NCBI GenBank assembly: GCA_029556545.1
Contig: JAKQEQ010000130.1
Coordinates: 1-64,000, forward strand
Reading direction: 5' to 3'
DNA from: Candidatus Hydrogenedentota bacterium
Lineage (GTDB): Bacteria; Hydrogenedentota; Hydrogenedentia; Hydrogenedentales; JAGMZX01
Length of the DNA stretch: 64,000 nt
Made by a program: the position numbers and the translations under genes. Each line of letters begins with the position of its first letter. Within the stretch, counting starts at the first letter, position 1. Shown here in pieces: positions 1-10,176 of the stretch. The notes under the pieces were generated by a model. That model saw only the letters and a program-made list of their open reading frames with translations, made no database searches and was not told where the DNA came from.

Positions 1-135
1 ACCGTCGAGCGCACCATTGGCTGGATTCAAAACTTCCGACGCCTGTGCATTCGCTGGGAAAAATCCACGCAACTTTTTCAAGGATACCTGCACCTCGGAT
101 GCGCCCTCTTGTTACTCAACCAGGTTTTGGGATAG
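1..135 (+). mobile_element. IS5-like transposase, C-terminal end (cut by window start)
   Basis: Frame 1 is open from the first base to a TAG at 133-135 and gives 44 residues starting TVERTIGWIQNFRRL. The E-R-T-x-x-W-(I/L)-x-x-(F/Y)-R-R-L pattern matches the end of IS5-type (DDE, transposase_11) proteins, where the Glu is the last residue of the catalytic DDE triad. The rest of the element lies outside the window, so I cannot say whether it is intact. I could not define the terminal inverted repeat in the 115 bp before the next gene. Confidence 0.75.
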
Positions 136-250
136 CTTCTAGTCTAACACATATCAGGAGCGCAAGGATTTCCGAGAATAGGTGAGACGTTCCGTGTTGC
201 GTTATACTCCAGTCCCTGACGAATTTTGCAGCAGATTGCGAGGGACTCGC

Positions 251-1651
251 ATGGCCAAGCCGACCGATGTTCGCCCGAAAGCCGCCGCGCTTTGGTTCCT
301 TCCGGTGCGGACGCGCGTTCCGCTGAAATTCGGGGCGGAAACGCTCACGAGCGTCACGTGCGCGCGGGTGCGGCTGCGCGTCGAGGACAAGCGGGGGCGC
401 GGCGCGGAGGGGTGGGGCGAGACGCCGCTGAGCGTGCAATGGGTGTGGCCGAGCCGCCTGTCGTATGAGGAGCGTCACGACGCGCTCAAGGAATTCACGC
501 GACGCCTCGTCAAGGCGTGGGCCGGGTTTGACGTCTCGGGCCATCCGATCGAGATTGGCCGGGCCTTCATCGAGGGCCGTTTACGCGAACTGCTCGATGG
601 GTTCAACGGCGAGCGCGGCGGCGAACCCATGCCGTGGCTCGCGGCGCTGGTCTGTTGCAGCGCCTTCGACATCGCGCTGCACGACGCCTTCGGGCGACTG
701 CACAACGTCTACGTTTACGACACCTACAACGCCGGGTACATGAGCGCCGACCTCGGCCATTTTCTCGCGCCCGCGGGAAGCTCAGACGTTGAATTCACCG
801 GCCTGTACCCCGACCGATTTCTCGTGTCGCCGCGGCCCGATCGTCTGCCCGCGTGGCACCTCGTCGGCGGCAAAGACTGGATCGACGACGCCGAGCGCGA
901 CGGCTCCGAGCCGAAGGACGGCTACCCGGTGCTGTTGCGCGACTGGATACGCGCGGACGGTCTGAAGTGCCTGAAGGTCAAGTTGCGCGGGAACGACCCC
1001 GAGTGGGATTACGAGCGGCTGGCGCGCGTGGGCCGGATCGCCGTCGAGGAAGGCGCGCATTGGATCTCGACGGACTTCAACGCGACGGTGTCCGACCCCG
1101 GCTACGTCAACGGCATCCTGGATCGACTGCTGATCGAGGAACCCCGCATCTACGGCATGATCCTCTACGTCGAACAGCCCTTCCCCTACGAACTCGAAGC
1201 GCACCGGATCGACGTCCACAGCGTCTCCGCGCGCAAGCCGCTGTTCATGGACGAAAGCGCGCACGACTGGCGGCTGGTGCGGATCGGGCGCGAACTCGGC
1301 TGGACGGGCGTCGCGCTGAAAACGTGCAAGACCCAGACGGGCGCGCTGCTCGCCCTGTGCTGGGCCAAGGCGCACGGCATGACGATCATGGTGCAGGACC
1401 TGACCAACCCGATGATCGCGCAGATTCCCCACTGCCTGCTCGCCGCCCACGCGGGGACCATCATGGGCGTCGAGACCAACGCCATGCAGTTCTACCCCGA
1501 AGCCAGCCTGCCCGAGGCCCGCATCCACCCCGGCGTCTACCAACGCCGCCGCGGCGAAGTGGACCTCGCCACCCTCGATGGCCCCGGCTTCGCCTACGGC
1601 GCCGCCGTCACCGCCCGCGAACTCGGAGAACCGGCGGAGGCGCGGGAATAG
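251..1651 (+). CDS. Enolase-superfamily (mandelate racemase/muconate lactonizing-like) enzyme, 466 aa
   Basis: The protein has the TIM-barrel signature of the enolase superfamily: a K-x-K motif (LKVKLRG, about residues 241-247), an Asp-containing strand (STDFNAT, about 273-279), VEQPF with the metal-ligand Glu near 307, DESAHDW near 334-340, and ALKTCKTQTG that would carry a later base. Members remove a proton alpha to a carboxylate, usually on sugar acids or amino-acid derivatives; the substrate cannot be read from sequence. At 466 residues it is longer than the usual 350-400, with an insert around 170-235. The frame is open upstream to a GTG at 182, but I chose ATG 251 because GAGGGA precedes it by about 6 bases and family homology starts there. 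It is cytoplasmic and convergent with mod. Confidence 0.8.
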   Translation: MAKPTDVRPKAAALWFLPVRTRVPLKFGAETLTSVTCARVRLRVEDKRGRGAEGWGETPLSVQWVWPSRLSYEERHDALKEFTRRLVKAWAGFDVSGHPIEIGRAFIEGRLRELLDGFNGERGGEPMPWLAALVCCSAFDIALHDAFGRLHNVYVYDTYNAGYMSADLGHFLAPAGSSDVEFTGLYPDRFLVSPRPDRLPAWHLVGGKDWIDDAERDGSEPKDGYPVLLRDWIRADGLKCLKVKLRGNDPEWDYERLARVGRIAVEEGAHWISTDFNATVSDPGYVNGILDRLLIEEPRIYGMILYVEQPFPYELEAHRIDVHSVSARKPLFMDESAHDWRLVRIGRELGWTGVALKTCKTQTGALLALCWAKAHGMTIMVQDLTNPMIAQIPHCLLAAHAGTIMGVETNAMQFYPEASLPEARIHPGVYQRRRGEVDLATLDGPGFAYGAAVTARELGEPAEARE

Positions 1652-1708
1652 GCGTCATTGCGCGGCCCATGACCGCACCCGCCGGGGCCGAGCAGATCGC
1701 GGTGGAAG

Positions 1709-4453
1709 TCAACCCGCGATCTGGAGCACCTTCGTGCATTCCTCGCCGAACTGGCTGATGACGCGCACGGCAATCTTGTGTCCTTTTCCACGAATGAGGA
1801 TGGGATGCGAGCGGTGGCCGTAGACGCGGGCGAACGCGTCATCATCGATCTCGATCTTGAGGGTCTGTTCGGCCTTGCGCTTGGCGCCGGCTTCAGCAAG
1901 GCGCGATAATCCCCTCTTCCAGTCGTTGAACTCGTCCTTGTCGCCGCCGCAAAAAAGGATTTGCCGCACGATGAAGTTGCCGCCGTCGTAGTCGTCGTCG
2001 ACCATCCAATAGGCGATGTCCGCGGCATCGCGGGCCTTCACCTCGTCGCGTATCGGGTCGTAGATATCCAATCCGCAAATTTCCACCTCGACCTGCTTTC
2101 CCTTCTTGTGCAATTTGATATCCGGTTCGCCGATGGTGACGAACGAGGCGGCTTTCTTGTCTTTTTTCAGGAGTCCGTCCTGCATCAGGTCGTCATGCAT
2201 TCGGACTTTCGTCACCTCGAACCCGCCCATGCTGGTGGTCACGCTCTGGTTCTCGATGTTGCTCTCGAACGAAAAACCGAGAATGATGAGCCAGTCCGCG
2301 TCGCCGCGGGTACGGCATTCCTTGATCGCCTCGTTCACGGCCTGGCGGCTCACGGTACCGAATTTCGGGCCGATGTGGATATACGCCTTTTTCTCGACGA
2401 GCTTTGTGGAAGCGCCCTCCCGGCCGCTGGAGGATACGCGGCGGGACGCCGCGTCTTTGGCCGCGCCCAGGTAGAAGCCCTCCGCGTGCAGGTAGGCGCT
2501 CGAAAGCCGGTCGACGCGAATGAATACGGCTTGTTCGTTGCGGATGCCGTTCTTCACGCCGGCGGATTTGAGGTGCTCGAAGATGCGCTGCTCGAACAGT
2601 TCGAGTTCGCCGGGCTCCGGCGTCTCCCGGTCGAGCAACGCCGGCGCCACCGGCTCGAAGTTCTGGAGCGTTTCGACCGTAAACGGGCCGGACACGCGCA
2701 ACTTCTTCTTGTCCTCCATCGGCTGATCGTACAGCGTCTCCTCATCCGGCGGTTCCCCTTTTGCGAGATGCTCGAGTTTGATGTGCGGCACTTTCTTGTA
2801 CAGGAAGCCTTGGCGGATATCCTCGCCCTCCTCGTCATACAGCTTATAGTACGGGAACGTCGCGGTAAGCAGCCGCGTCTTCGCGATATTCAGCGCAATC
2901 CGCGACGTGTCAATCGTGATCCACCGCCGGCCCCATTGCTCCGCCACATACGCCGTCGTGCCCGATCCACACGTCGGATCGAGAACCAAGTCGCCCGGAT
3001 CGGTTGTCATCAGGAGGCAACGCTGAATGATTTTTTCAGAAGTTTGCACGACGTATTTTCTGTCAGATGAACCTCCGGTGTCTGTCCAATTGTTGCCCAC
3101 GGGAAAAACAGGGAAGTCTTCAAAATAACGGACAAAGGCCAAGTTTTGACCTTGGGCTATGACACGCCCCATCTGAACGAGGCGCTCCATTGCGTCTCTT
3201 CCCGTTGTCCAACCGCGCGTTCCAGGAGGGAAGTATTCACGTCCTTCCACCACCACGGGGAAATGCATTGCTGAACCCGGTCCTGATGCCCGTCCCTGCC
3301 TCTGAGAGGAAATGTCCCCAAGACGAAACACCTTCGCTCCTCTCGGTAAAGTGCCTGAGTTGGCCCGCTCTTCGTCCGTTAAACGTCTTTTCTCGCCTGT
3401 GGGAAGTTCCACATACTGGTACATGGTGCCCCCTTGCCCGCCGACCTCCTTTTCAAGGAAAAGCTGGCGATACTTCAGGTAGCGGAGTTCTTTGGCATAC
3501 CAAAGAACATAGTCAACGGTACCGGCCAGGTATCGTGCTGTCTGGCCAGCCGTCTTCTGCACAGTAATCAATGCAATGAAGTTCCCGCTGCCAAACACCT
3601 CGTCCATGAGGCATCGGACGAGGTGAACGTTTTCGTCGGAGATTTGGACGAAGCAGGAGCCGGATTCGGTGAGGAGTTCGCGTGCGACGAGGAGGCGTTC
3701 GCGGAGGTAGGCGAGGTAGGAGTGGATGCCGAGTTCCCAGGTGTCGCGGTAGGCCTTGATTTGCTCGGGCTCGCCGGAGAGGTCGTCGTCGCTGCCGTCC
3801 TTGACGGTGCGGTTGTTGAGTTTCATTTGCCAGTTCGAGCCGTATTTGATGCCGTACGGCGGATCGATGTAGACCATCTGGACCTTTCCGGCCATGCCTT
3901 CGCGTTCGAGGAGCGAGGTCATGACGAGGAGGCTGTCGCCCTGGATGAGTCGGTTGGTCCAGCCGTCGGCGTGTTCGTAGTATTCGGAGACCTTGTCGAT
4001 CTCGTCGAGTTGCAGGCCGTTGCCGAAGAGTTCGAATAGGTTGAGCTGGTGTTCGGGGGCCTCCTTGAGCGCGTAGAGGCGGCGCATGATGACTTCGGGC
4101 GAGACGTGTTCGTGGCGGTAGAGCGAGCGGATATCGATGGCGAGCCGTTCGTCGAGCGCGGCCTCGCCGGGATTGAGGATGGCGTCCTTGAGGGCGCGGA
4201 CATATTCGAGGGCGGGGCCGGTGGCGGTCTTTTCGAGCGCGGCGAGGGCCTCCGCGATTTCGCGGTCGCGCCGGTGTTTGTGCATCCAGAACAGTTCAGG
4301 GTCACGCCCGCGTTCGAGGATGGGGTTGAGGGGGAGGGCGGTGCGAAGGCGTCCTTTGCGTACGGCGGGGCTGGCCTGTTCGGCGCCGGCCTCCTCGGTC
4401 GAGGGGATGAGGGCGCGTTTGTTTTTCCCGTGTTTGATGGATTTGATCGACAT
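1709..4453 (-). CDS. mod: Type III restriction-modification DNA methyltransferase (Mod), 914 aa
   Basis: This is an adenine-specific beta-class DNA methyltransferase, because catalytic motif IV (YIDPPYG, about residue 196) comes before the AdoMet-binding motif I ([10 protein letters not shown], about residue 490). The target recognition region should lie between the two motifs. The protein is long for Mod (usually 550-700 aa); the extra C-terminal 350 residues contain a second folded region with [11 protein letters not shown] near its middle. It is the last gene of the operon res - zeta kinase - small protein - mod, and a 53-bp gap containing part of a palindromic repeat precedes it. In type III systems Mod both methylates and gives sequence specificity to Res. 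The DPPY and CGSGT motifs are intact, so activity is likely. Confidence 0.9.
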   Translation of the reverse strand: MSIKSIKHGKNKRALIPSTEEAGAEQASPAVRKGRLRTALPLNPILERGRDPELFWMHKHRRDREIAEALAALEKTATGPALEYVRALKDAILNPGEAALDERLAIDIRSLYRHEHVSPEVIMRRLYALKEAPEHQLNLFELFGNGLQLDEIDKVSEYYEHADGWTNRLIQGDSLLVMTSLLEREGMAGKVQMVYIDPPYGIKYGSNWQMKLNNRTVKDGSDDDLSGEPEQIKAYRDTWELGIHSYLAYLRERLLVARELLTESGSCFVQISDENVHLVRCLMDEVFGSGNFIALITVQKTAGQTARYLAGTVDYVLWYAKELRYLKYRQLFLEKEVGGQGGTMYQYVELPTGEKRRLTDEERANSGTLPRGAKVFRLGDISSQRQGRASGPGSAMHFPVVVEGREYFPPGTRGWTTGRDAMERLVQMGRVIAQGQNLAFVRYFEDFPVFPVGNNWTDTGGSSDRKYVVQTSEKIIQRCLLMTTDPGDLVLDPTCGSGTTAYVAEQWGRRWITIDTSRIALNIAKTRLLTATFPYYKLYDEEGEDIRQGFLYKKVPHIKLEHLAKGEPPDEETLYDQPMEDKKKLRVSGPFTVETLQNFEPVAPALLDRETPEPGELELFEQRIFEHLKSAGVKNGIRNEQAVFIRVDRLSSAYLHAEGFYLGAAKDAASRRVSSSGREGASTKLVEKKAYIHIGPKFGTVSRQAVNEAIKECRTRGDADWLIILGFSFESNIENQSVTTSMGGFEVTKVRMHDDLMQDGLLKKDKKAASFVTIGEPDIKLHKKGKQVEVEICGLDIYDPIRDEVKARDAADIAYWMVDDDYDGGNFIVRQILFCGGDKDEFNDWKRGLSRLAEAGAKRKAEQTLKIEIDDDAFARVYGHRSHPILIRGKGHKIAVRVISQFGEECTKVLQIAG

Positions 4454-4506
4454 GGCGTTTCGGTTCCCGTGTTGATCGCGGTCTTGTTACGCCCCTTCAG
4501 GGCTTT

Positions 4507-4836
4507 CTAATCCGAATTGCTCTTCTTCCCAGGGCGTTGCCCTGGGCTATCCTCTTGGGGCCCCTTCGGGGCGGCCTCGTGCGCGTCCGGTCGCGGCCCC
4601 TTCGGGGCGGAATCGCGGGTAACGCCTTCGATAGCCTGCGCCTCGTAGGTTGTCGAAGCTTCGGCAACCCGGGCCGGGCGCACCACCTCCTGGGCCGTGC
4701 GCGGGTCGACCCAAATGGCCCTGCCGTCGCGCCAAATGGCGATGGGCCGCCCCTCGCGCACGTGTTCCTCGACGACTTCCCGGACGGCTTCGCGGAGGGC
4801 GTCCGTAGCCAGATCAAAGAGCGTTTGGGTTTTCAT
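4507..4836 (-). CDS. Small partner protein of the zeta-type kinase (putative antitoxin), 109 aa
   Basis: The first half ([21 protein letters not shown]... then PIAIWRDGRAIWVDP) is a short helix followed by a beta unit. I associate this pattern with small proteins found next to zeta-type P-loop kinases, which is recall rather than a search. Its ATG overlaps the kinase stop codon as ATGA, so the two are translationally coupled. The last 45 residues are low complexity with two copies of an APKGP motif. This tail is the translation of two GCCCC-TTC-GGGGC hairpin repeats (4560-4608), so it is probably not part of the conserved fold. An antitoxin role is inferred from size, overlap and context only. 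No classical DNA-binding motif is seen. Confidence 0.6.
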   Translation of the reverse strand: MKTQTLFDLATDALREAVREVVEEHVREGRPIAIWRDGRAIWVDPRTAQEVVRPARVAEASTTYEAQAIEGVTRDSAPKGPRPDAHEAAPKGPQEDSPGQRPGKKSNSD

Positions 4837-5414
4837 AGGTTGTCTTCCCTCAGAATTCTTGCCGCTTTTTCAGGGTCCAGGATTTCGCGATGGGCCCCTT
4901 CTTGCCGCAGGACGGGCTCCGGCGCGGCCCCGGAGTTGTCGTAGATTATGTAGGCGTCCATGACCTCGGCATAGAGGGCGAATGCATTCTTGATCGACCG
5001 GGAATAACGCCGGCGGACATCTTCCTCCGCCACATTATGCCCGCCATGCTCGACACGCTCGCGAATGCGCAGAAGACACAGATCTTCGGACGGCACCCAG
5101 AGATAGAAGAGCCGGAGTACATAGCCGTTGTTCTTGAGCCGCCGGAACAAGGGCAGATAGCTTCGCCCCGACAGTGTGGTCTCGATTGCGAAATCCGCGC
5201 CGTGCCGCGCCAACTCGCGGATGCGCCGGAGAAGCAGTCTGCCCGCCATCATGGCGGCGCGCTCGGGATCGAACGGCGAGAGCCCTTGGGCAATGAGGTC
5301 GGGATTGAGGAATTCGACACAGCGGGCGTAGTGCGGCAGGAACTTGCGCGCAAAGGTGGTCTTTCCCGCTCCATTGGGCCCCGCAATGACGTGACAGGAA
5401 GGGCGCTCAGGCAT
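4833..5414 (-). CDS. Zeta-toxin-type P-loop kinase, 193 aa
   Basis: A Walker A motif (GPNGAGKTT, about residues 12-20) is followed by [19 protein letters not shown] and [19 protein letters not shown], then [21 protein letters not shown]. This arrangement is that of zeta-type kinases, whose studied members phosphorylate UDP-N-acetylglucosamine and so block cell-wall synthesis; many family members have unknown substrates. The length suits a stand-alone zeta/AAA protein. Its start overlaps the end of res by 8 bp and its end overlaps the small protein by 4 bp, so it lies inside the type III restriction operon rather than beside it. This suggests co-expression with restriction and a role as toxin or second defence layer, which is inference. 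Confidence 0.8.
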   Translation of the reverse strand: MPERPSCHVIAGPNGAGKTTFARKFLPHYARCVEFLNPDLIAQGLSPFDPERAAMMAGRLLLRRIRELARHGADFAIETTLSGRSYLPLFRRLKNNGYVLRLFYLWVPSEDLCLLRIRERVEHGGHNVAEEDVRRRYSRSIKNAFALYAEVMDAYIIYDNSGAAPEPVLRQEGAHREILDPEKAARILREDNL

Positions 5415-8400
5415 CGGAGGCCTCCGCGATCTTGGCGATCAACTGGTTCTTGATATCGCGGATGTCGTTGGCGATCTCGATGAACGCCCACTCGTCATAG
5501 CCGTATTGCTCGCGGACGGCGTTGACGGCGGGAAGCCAGCGGTTCTCGACATACCATTTCTTCACCGCCTTATCTTTGTTCATTCCCGTAATCTCGATGA
5601 TCAGGTTGAGGGGCGAAGCATTGTGGCGCCGGCAACGCGCGATGAAATCGGGGTAGTACGGCTTATCGTTGCCGTCGGCCACATACGGGATTGTGAAACC
5701 GAGATAGGCGTTCTTGACGTAAGCCTGGACCGCCTCGATTTCCTCGAGGGTCTTCGCGGCAATCTGCTCCCAGCTTTGCGTGTCGGCGACCACATAGTTT
5801 ACGTGACTCTTCTTCGTCGGGTAGACGGGGCGCGTCGTGGACCCGTTTACGTATTTCGTGCTCCCGAATTTGTTGTAGAAGTTCAAGATGGGCAGGATGC
5901 GGTCCGTGCCGCGCGTCGCGGCGTGGATGCCCCGGCTGATGTGTTCGCAAATCCGCGCCGGGTCCTCGAAGAAGAGCACCTTCTTGTATTCCTCGTCCGG
6001 AATGCCCAACAGCGCCACCTTGGTCCGGTACCATTCCTCGATGATTACCCTAACCTGGTTGAACCGTTGAAAATAGGGCCGGCCGTCGTCATCGCTGTAA
6101 TAGAGGCCGAGAAATTCCTTCGCAATCAGGAAGAACAATTCCTGCTCACGCTTCTGGATGACCGCTTGCACGGTAAGCCGCTCGCGCTCGGGCGAAAACG
6201 CGTTGGCCATCTCGGTCTCATAAGGATAGCGCGCACCGTCGATCTCGAAGTTCTCGATCTCGGAAAAGTCGGCGCGCAACGGCCCCTCCTGCGTCTCGAC
6301 ACGATAGCCCATCACGTTGGGAAATCGGATCTCGTAGTCTCTCTGTCGCTCGGGAAGTGCGCGGATGATGGTCGAATCGCGGGGCGGCGGCACGATCATT
6401 TCGCCGCCCTTGAACATCTTGAACGGGACGCCGATGATATGGGCGTATTCCGGCGGAAACTTCTGGGTGGCGGCCTTAGCCTTGGGGCCCACCGGCTCTC
6501 CGTGCTTGTTGTAGCCTTGCAGATAGTAGTTCTTGCGCCGCAGCGCGCGGCCCGCCACCTGCTCGCACAGCAACTGCGACCCGAATGCCCGTAGTCCCAT
6601 AATGTGCGTGACCGTGTTGGCGTCCCAACCCTCCGTCAACATGGACACCGACACCACGCAACGAATGTGTGCGCCCAGGCATCCGGGTTTGCCGACGGTA
6701 TTCACCACCTCGCGAAGGATTTCCGCCTCCGTGATATTCTCCGCGGCGCCTTGGCCGTGCATGCGCGCGTACTCGCGCTTGAACACATCGATCTCAGGCG
6801 CGAAAACCTTCTTGAATTCGGCGTCGACCTGGTCGGAGTTTTCGATCGCGTCACTGTCGATGAGTAACGTGGGCGGTTTTTCCAGGGCGCGATATGAAGT
6901 CTTGTCGTAGTTCGAAAACAGATCGAAATGGCCCGCGACACAGCGGGTTTCGTCGTCCGGTGTGACGGTTTCGTAGCCGGCAACGTACTTGTAAACCTCC
7001 TTGGATACGGAGGTGTTGTTGCAGACGACGATGAAGACAGGCGGGCTGTCAAACAGCTCGCGAACTCGGTCAAAATCGCGTTTGTAGTGGTCATAGAACT
7101 TGTCCATCGCCAGCTTGACGAGCGACGGCAGCTTCGGCGGCTGTTCGCCGGTTTTTGTCTTCCCCTCCTTCTTTGCATCGGCCTTCGCACGCTTCTGGCC
7201 CTTTTTCGGGAGGTCATCCTTGACGTGCTCGTATAGGTTTCTGAGCACCGGCATCGTCAGTTCATGCGTCGTATCGCTTTCGGGCAAGAACGGAATCTTG
7301 ACAAGCCCGGATTCAATGGCCTCGATGAGTCCGAAATCGGAAACGACCCAGGGAAACAGCCTGTATGCCTCGTAGCCTGATCCGTGCAAGTAATAGGGCG
7401 TGGCGCTGAGATCGTAGACATTGTCCACCTTGAACCGCTGTGTGGTGGCAACTATGCCGTTGAACCAGACGGCGGCGCGTTTGTTCTCGACTTCCGTGTT
7501 TTCCCCTTCAATGGCGCGGCCCTTCTCGCGAGGCAAGTAGCAGTGATGCGCCTCGTCGTTCAAGATCAGCAACCGCGCGCTATGTCGGAACTTCCCGAGG
7601 ACGCGGCGCAATACCTGACTGAAATCCTCGACGGCCTCTTGCTTGCGCCCTTCCGCATTGCGTTTTCCGTCGAACGGGCTGCGTTTGTTTCCTTGCAGGG
7701 TTCGTGGTTCGAATGCGTGGTAGTTTGTAATGACGATGCGCGCGTTCAGGTTGCCAAGACGCTCTTTCCATCCCTGCGGAATAAGGAATCTCGCGTGGTA
7801 GTAGTCCTGCTGCCCGGACTTGTGTTCAAGGTCCACATACAAGACCGCAAGCCGATTCTTGATGGTGATCCCGGGGGTAATAATGAGGAAGTAGTCTGCA
7901 TAACGGGTGTCGTTGCGGTATTCCTGGCGGTTGAAGTAATGATAGAGTATTTGCATGGCCATTACGACCGTCTTTCCCGTACCGGTGGCCATTTTGAACG
8001 CGGTGCGCGGGAGATTGAGTAAGCGCGTCTCCTCACTGACGGATCGAGCCTCGGACACCTTGTTCAGGATATGTTGCCCGATATTGGAGAGGGGGGCAAT
8101 CTCGTTCAGCCAGATGGTCGTCTCGATGGCTTCCCGTTGCGCAAAGAAGAGTCGCTGTTCCGCGTAGCGGTCAGGATTCTGGAACCAGAAATCGAGGAGC
8201 TGTTTGGTCACGCGGGTGGGCGGGGGCGCCGTGTACGCCGACGCGCGCCACGCCCCCACCTCTTTCCGCAGCAGGTTTACCAGGTGGTTCTCGTGCTCAT
8301 CGCGCAGTTCGTTGACTTCAAACAGGCTGCGCTGAGGACCTTGGCGGAGAGGGACGCTCTGAATCTCTGGTGTGAAAATCCGGCGACCTTTCACCACCTT

Positions 8401-8490
8401 CGAATAGTCCAGCGCCCCTTCAATGTCCGTCGCATAGTGATGCAGCGGTTCGTCGTAAGGACTATTCAAGATCGGGTTGTCTGACTTCAT
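5407..8490 (-). CDS. res: Type III restriction endonuclease subunit (Res), 1027 aa
   Basis: This is a superfamily 2 helicase: Walker [14 protein letters not shown] (about residue 170), DEAH box [12 protein letters not shown] (about 310), and motif [11 protein letters not shown] (about 650). The C-terminal nuclease region has YYPDF followed by LIIEITG, a PD-(D/E)xK-like core in which the usual Lys is Thr; NKDK follows directly. Res translocates or switches along DNA with Mod and cuts unmethylated sites. The frame is open to an ATG at 8538, but that ATG overlaps a TATAAT box on the same strand. The ATG at 8490 is preceded by GGAG and GAGGGG, so I use 8490. It is the first gene of the operon, and it lies 248 bp from a divergent PLP enzyme. 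Confidence 0.9.
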   Translation of the reverse strand: MKSDNPILNSPYDEPLHHYATDIEGALDYSKVVKGRRIFTPEIQSVPLRQGPQRSLFEVNELRDEHENHLVNLLRKEVGAWRASAYTAPPPTRVTKQLLDFWFQNPDRYAEQRLFFAQREAIETTIWLNEIAPLSNIGQHILNKVSEARSVSEETRLLNLPRTAFKMATGTGKTVVMAMQILYHYFNRQEYRNDTRYADYFLIITPGITIKNRLAVLYVDLEHKSGQQDYYHARFLIPQGWKERLGNLNARIVITNYHAFEPRTLQGNKRSPFDGKRNAEGRKQEAVEDFSQVLRRVLGKFRHSARLLILNDEAHHCYLPREKGRAIEGENTEVENKRAAVWFNGIVATTQRFKVDNVYDLSATPYYLHGSGYEAYRLFPWVVSDFGLIEAIESGLVKIPFLPESDTTHELTMPVLRNLYEHVKDDLPKKGQKRAKADAKKEGKTKTGEQPPKLPSLVKLAMDKFYDHYKRDFDRVRELFDSPPVFIVVCNNTSVSKEVYKYVAGYETVTPDDETRCVAGHFDLFSNYDKTSYRALEKPPTLLIDSDAIENSDQVDAEFKKVFAPEIDVFKREYARMHGQGAAENITEAEILREVVNTVGKPGCLGAHIRCVVSVSMLTEGWDANTVTHIMGLRAFGSQLLCEQVAGRALRRKNYYLQGYNKHGEPVGPKAKAATQKFPPEYAHIIGVPFKMFKGGEMIVPPPRDSTIIRALPERQRDYEIRFPNVMGYRVETQEGPLRADFSEIENFEIDGARYPYETEMANAFSPERERLTVQAVIQKREQELFFLIAKEFLGLYYSDDDGRPYFQRFNQVRVIIEEWYRTKVALLGIPDEEYKKVLFFEDPARICEHISRGIHAATRGTDRILPILNFYNKFGSTKYVNGSTTRPVYPTKKSHVNYVVADTQSWEQIAAKTLEEIEAVQAYVKNAYLGFTIPYVADGNDKPYYPDFIARCRRHNASPLNLIIEITGMNKDKAVKKWYVENRWLPAVNAVREQYGYDEWAFIEIANDIRDIKNQLIAKIAEASDA

Positions 8491-8536
8491 CCCCTCTGCT
8501 ATCTCCACATGTCGCCGCCCCAGTGGCGTTCCCTTC

Positions 8537-8542
8537 ATTATA
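8537..8542 (-). promoter_or_regulatory. -10 box of the restriction operon
   Basis: A perfect TATAAT reads on the minus strand, about 47 bases upstream of the chosen res start; no good -35 lies 16-18 bases further up. It would place the transcript start near 8530, inside the longer possible reading frame. This supports the shorter res start. Confidence 0.4.
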
Positions 8543-8738
8543 TAGGAGAAAACAACTGCTAATCACCCGGAGCAGTCCACTTCATCCGGACGCCAGTGTA
8601 CCGGCGTTGAACGCCCGTGTCCACTTTGCTTTGCCTTGCATCCTCGTTGCTCTCGGGCACGTCTTTTCTTGTCTGAAGAGTCCCTGCTATCCTGTGCGGG
8701 TTCTTCACCGCATGCAAGCGGGAACGTTTGGGAGGGTT

Positions 8739-10097
8739 ATGGCCACACCGCCGCATGACGAACAGCCGACCTTGTCCGAGGGCGACGTGAATGTGTCGCC
8801 GCGGCGGGCGGCGTGGATCGCGGGGCACGTGGACGGGGCGACGCGGCGTATTCTCGACGAGGACGAGGCGGTGTTTTTGCATCAGGCATTGTCGACGCCG
8901 TGTCTCAACGTGATCGATCGTTGCGAGGGGCCGTATCTGTTCGACCGGCAGGGCCGGCGCATCCTGGATTTCCACGGGAACAACGTGCACCAGGTCGGTT
9001 TCGGCCACCCGAAGGTCGTGAACGCCATCATCGAACAATTGCGGAGGCTGCCGTTCTGCACGCGCCGCTATACGAATACGACGGCGGTCGCCCTGGCGCG
9101 CAGGCTGGGCGAGCTTGCGCCCGGCGACCTGAACAAGGTGTTGTTCGCGCCGGGCGGCGCGGAGGCCGTCGGCATGGCGATCAAACTCGCGCGCCACGCC
9201 ACGGGCCGGTTCAAAACCGTCTCGATGTGGGACTCGTTCCACGGCGCGTCGCTGGACGCGATATCGGTCGGCGGCGAGGCGATTTTCCGCAAGGGCGCGG
9301 GGCCGCTCTTGCCCGGCGCGGAGCACGCGCCGCCGCCGGACCCGAGGCATTGTCCGTTCGGCTGCGGCGCGCGGTGCAATCTCAGGTGCGCGGACTACAT
9401 CGAGTACATCCTCGAAAAAGAGGGCGACGTGGGGGCCGTGATCGCGGAGACGGTGCGCAGCACGCCGTACATCCCGCCGCCGGAGTATTGGCGGCGCGTG
9501 CGCGACGCCTGCGACCGGCACGGCGCGCTGCTCATCCTCGACGAAATCCCGACTTGCCTCGGGCGGACGGGGCGCGTCTTCGCGTTCGAGCACTACGACA
9601 TCGTCCCGGACATGGTGGTCCTTGGCAAGGGCCTCGGCGGCGGGGTCTTTCCGCTGGCGGCGCTCATTGCGCGGGAAGGACTGGACGTGGCGCGCGATCG
9701 CGCGATCGGCCACTATACCCACGAGAAGAGCCCGGTGGCGTGCGCCGCCGCGCTGGCGACGATCGAGGTGTTGATCGAGGACGGCGTGATCGAGAACGCG
9801 AACCGCATGGGCGCCTACGCGCTCGAACGCCTCCGCGAAATGGGCGCGCGGCATCCGATAATCGGCGACGTGCGCGGGCTCGGGCTGCTGATCGGCGTGG
9901 AACTGCTGCGGCCCGACGGCGCGCGCGCGATTGACGAAGCGGAACAGGTCATGTACGGGGCGTTGTCGCGGGGGCTCAATTTCAAGGTCACGATGGGCAA
10001 CATCCTGACGCTGACGCCGCCACTCATCATTACCCGCGAGCAGATGGACGAGGCGTTCCGCATACTCGATGCGTCGATCGCGGCGGTCGGCTCGTAG
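8739..10097 (+). CDS. Class III PLP enzyme, PbfA-like (aminophosphonate ammonia-lyase candidate), 452 aa
   Basis: This is a fold type I, class III aminotransferase-like protein. The PLP lysine is in VVLGKGLGGG (K297) and the preceding Asp in LILDEIPTCLGRTGR. A Cys-rich insert (CPFGCGARCNLRCADYIEY), FHGNNVHQVGFGHP and LPFCTRRYTN resemble the branch that includes (R)-1-hydroxy-2-aminoethylphosphonate ammonia-lyase (PbfA), which releases ammonia to give phosphonoacetaldehyde. I recall this likeness and could not test it; a plain aminotransferase remains possible. No other phosphonate genes (phnW, phnX, phnY) are in the window. The frame extends upstream to 8523, but ATG 8739 has GGGAGGG immediately upstream and matches family length. 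Confidence 0.7.
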   Translation: MATPPHDEQPTLSEGDVNVSPRRAAWIAGHVDGATRRILDEDEAVFLHQALSTPCLNVIDRCEGPYLFDRQGRRILDFHGNNVHQVGFGHPKVVNAIIEQLRRLPFCTRRYTNTTAVALARRLGELAPGDLNKVLFAPGGAEAVGMAIKLARHATGRFKTVSMWDSFHGASLDAISVGGEAIFRKGAGPLLPGAEHAPPPDPRHCPFGCGARCNLRCADYIEYILEKEGDVGAVIAETVRSTPYIPPPEYWRRVRDACDRHGALLILDEIPTCLGRTGRVFAFEHYDIVPDMVVLGKGLGGGVFPLAALIAREGLDVARDRAIGHYTHEKSPVACAAALATIEVLIEDGVIENANRMGAYALERLREMGARHPIIGDVRGLGLLIGVELLRPDGARAIDEAEQVMYGALSRGLNFKVTMGNILTLTPPLIITREQMDEAFRILDASIAAVGS

Positions 10098-10176
10098 TTC
10101 TGGTTCCCGGGGTTACATGCGATGGTCTGATCCGTCGTCGGGGGCGAGATAAGGGCGCACGAAAGGGGTTCGTGGG

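Noticed and set aside
7700-7725. T-loop-like GGTTCGAAT of a tRNA
   Set aside because: It lies within the res coding sequence and no cloverleaf can be drawn around it.
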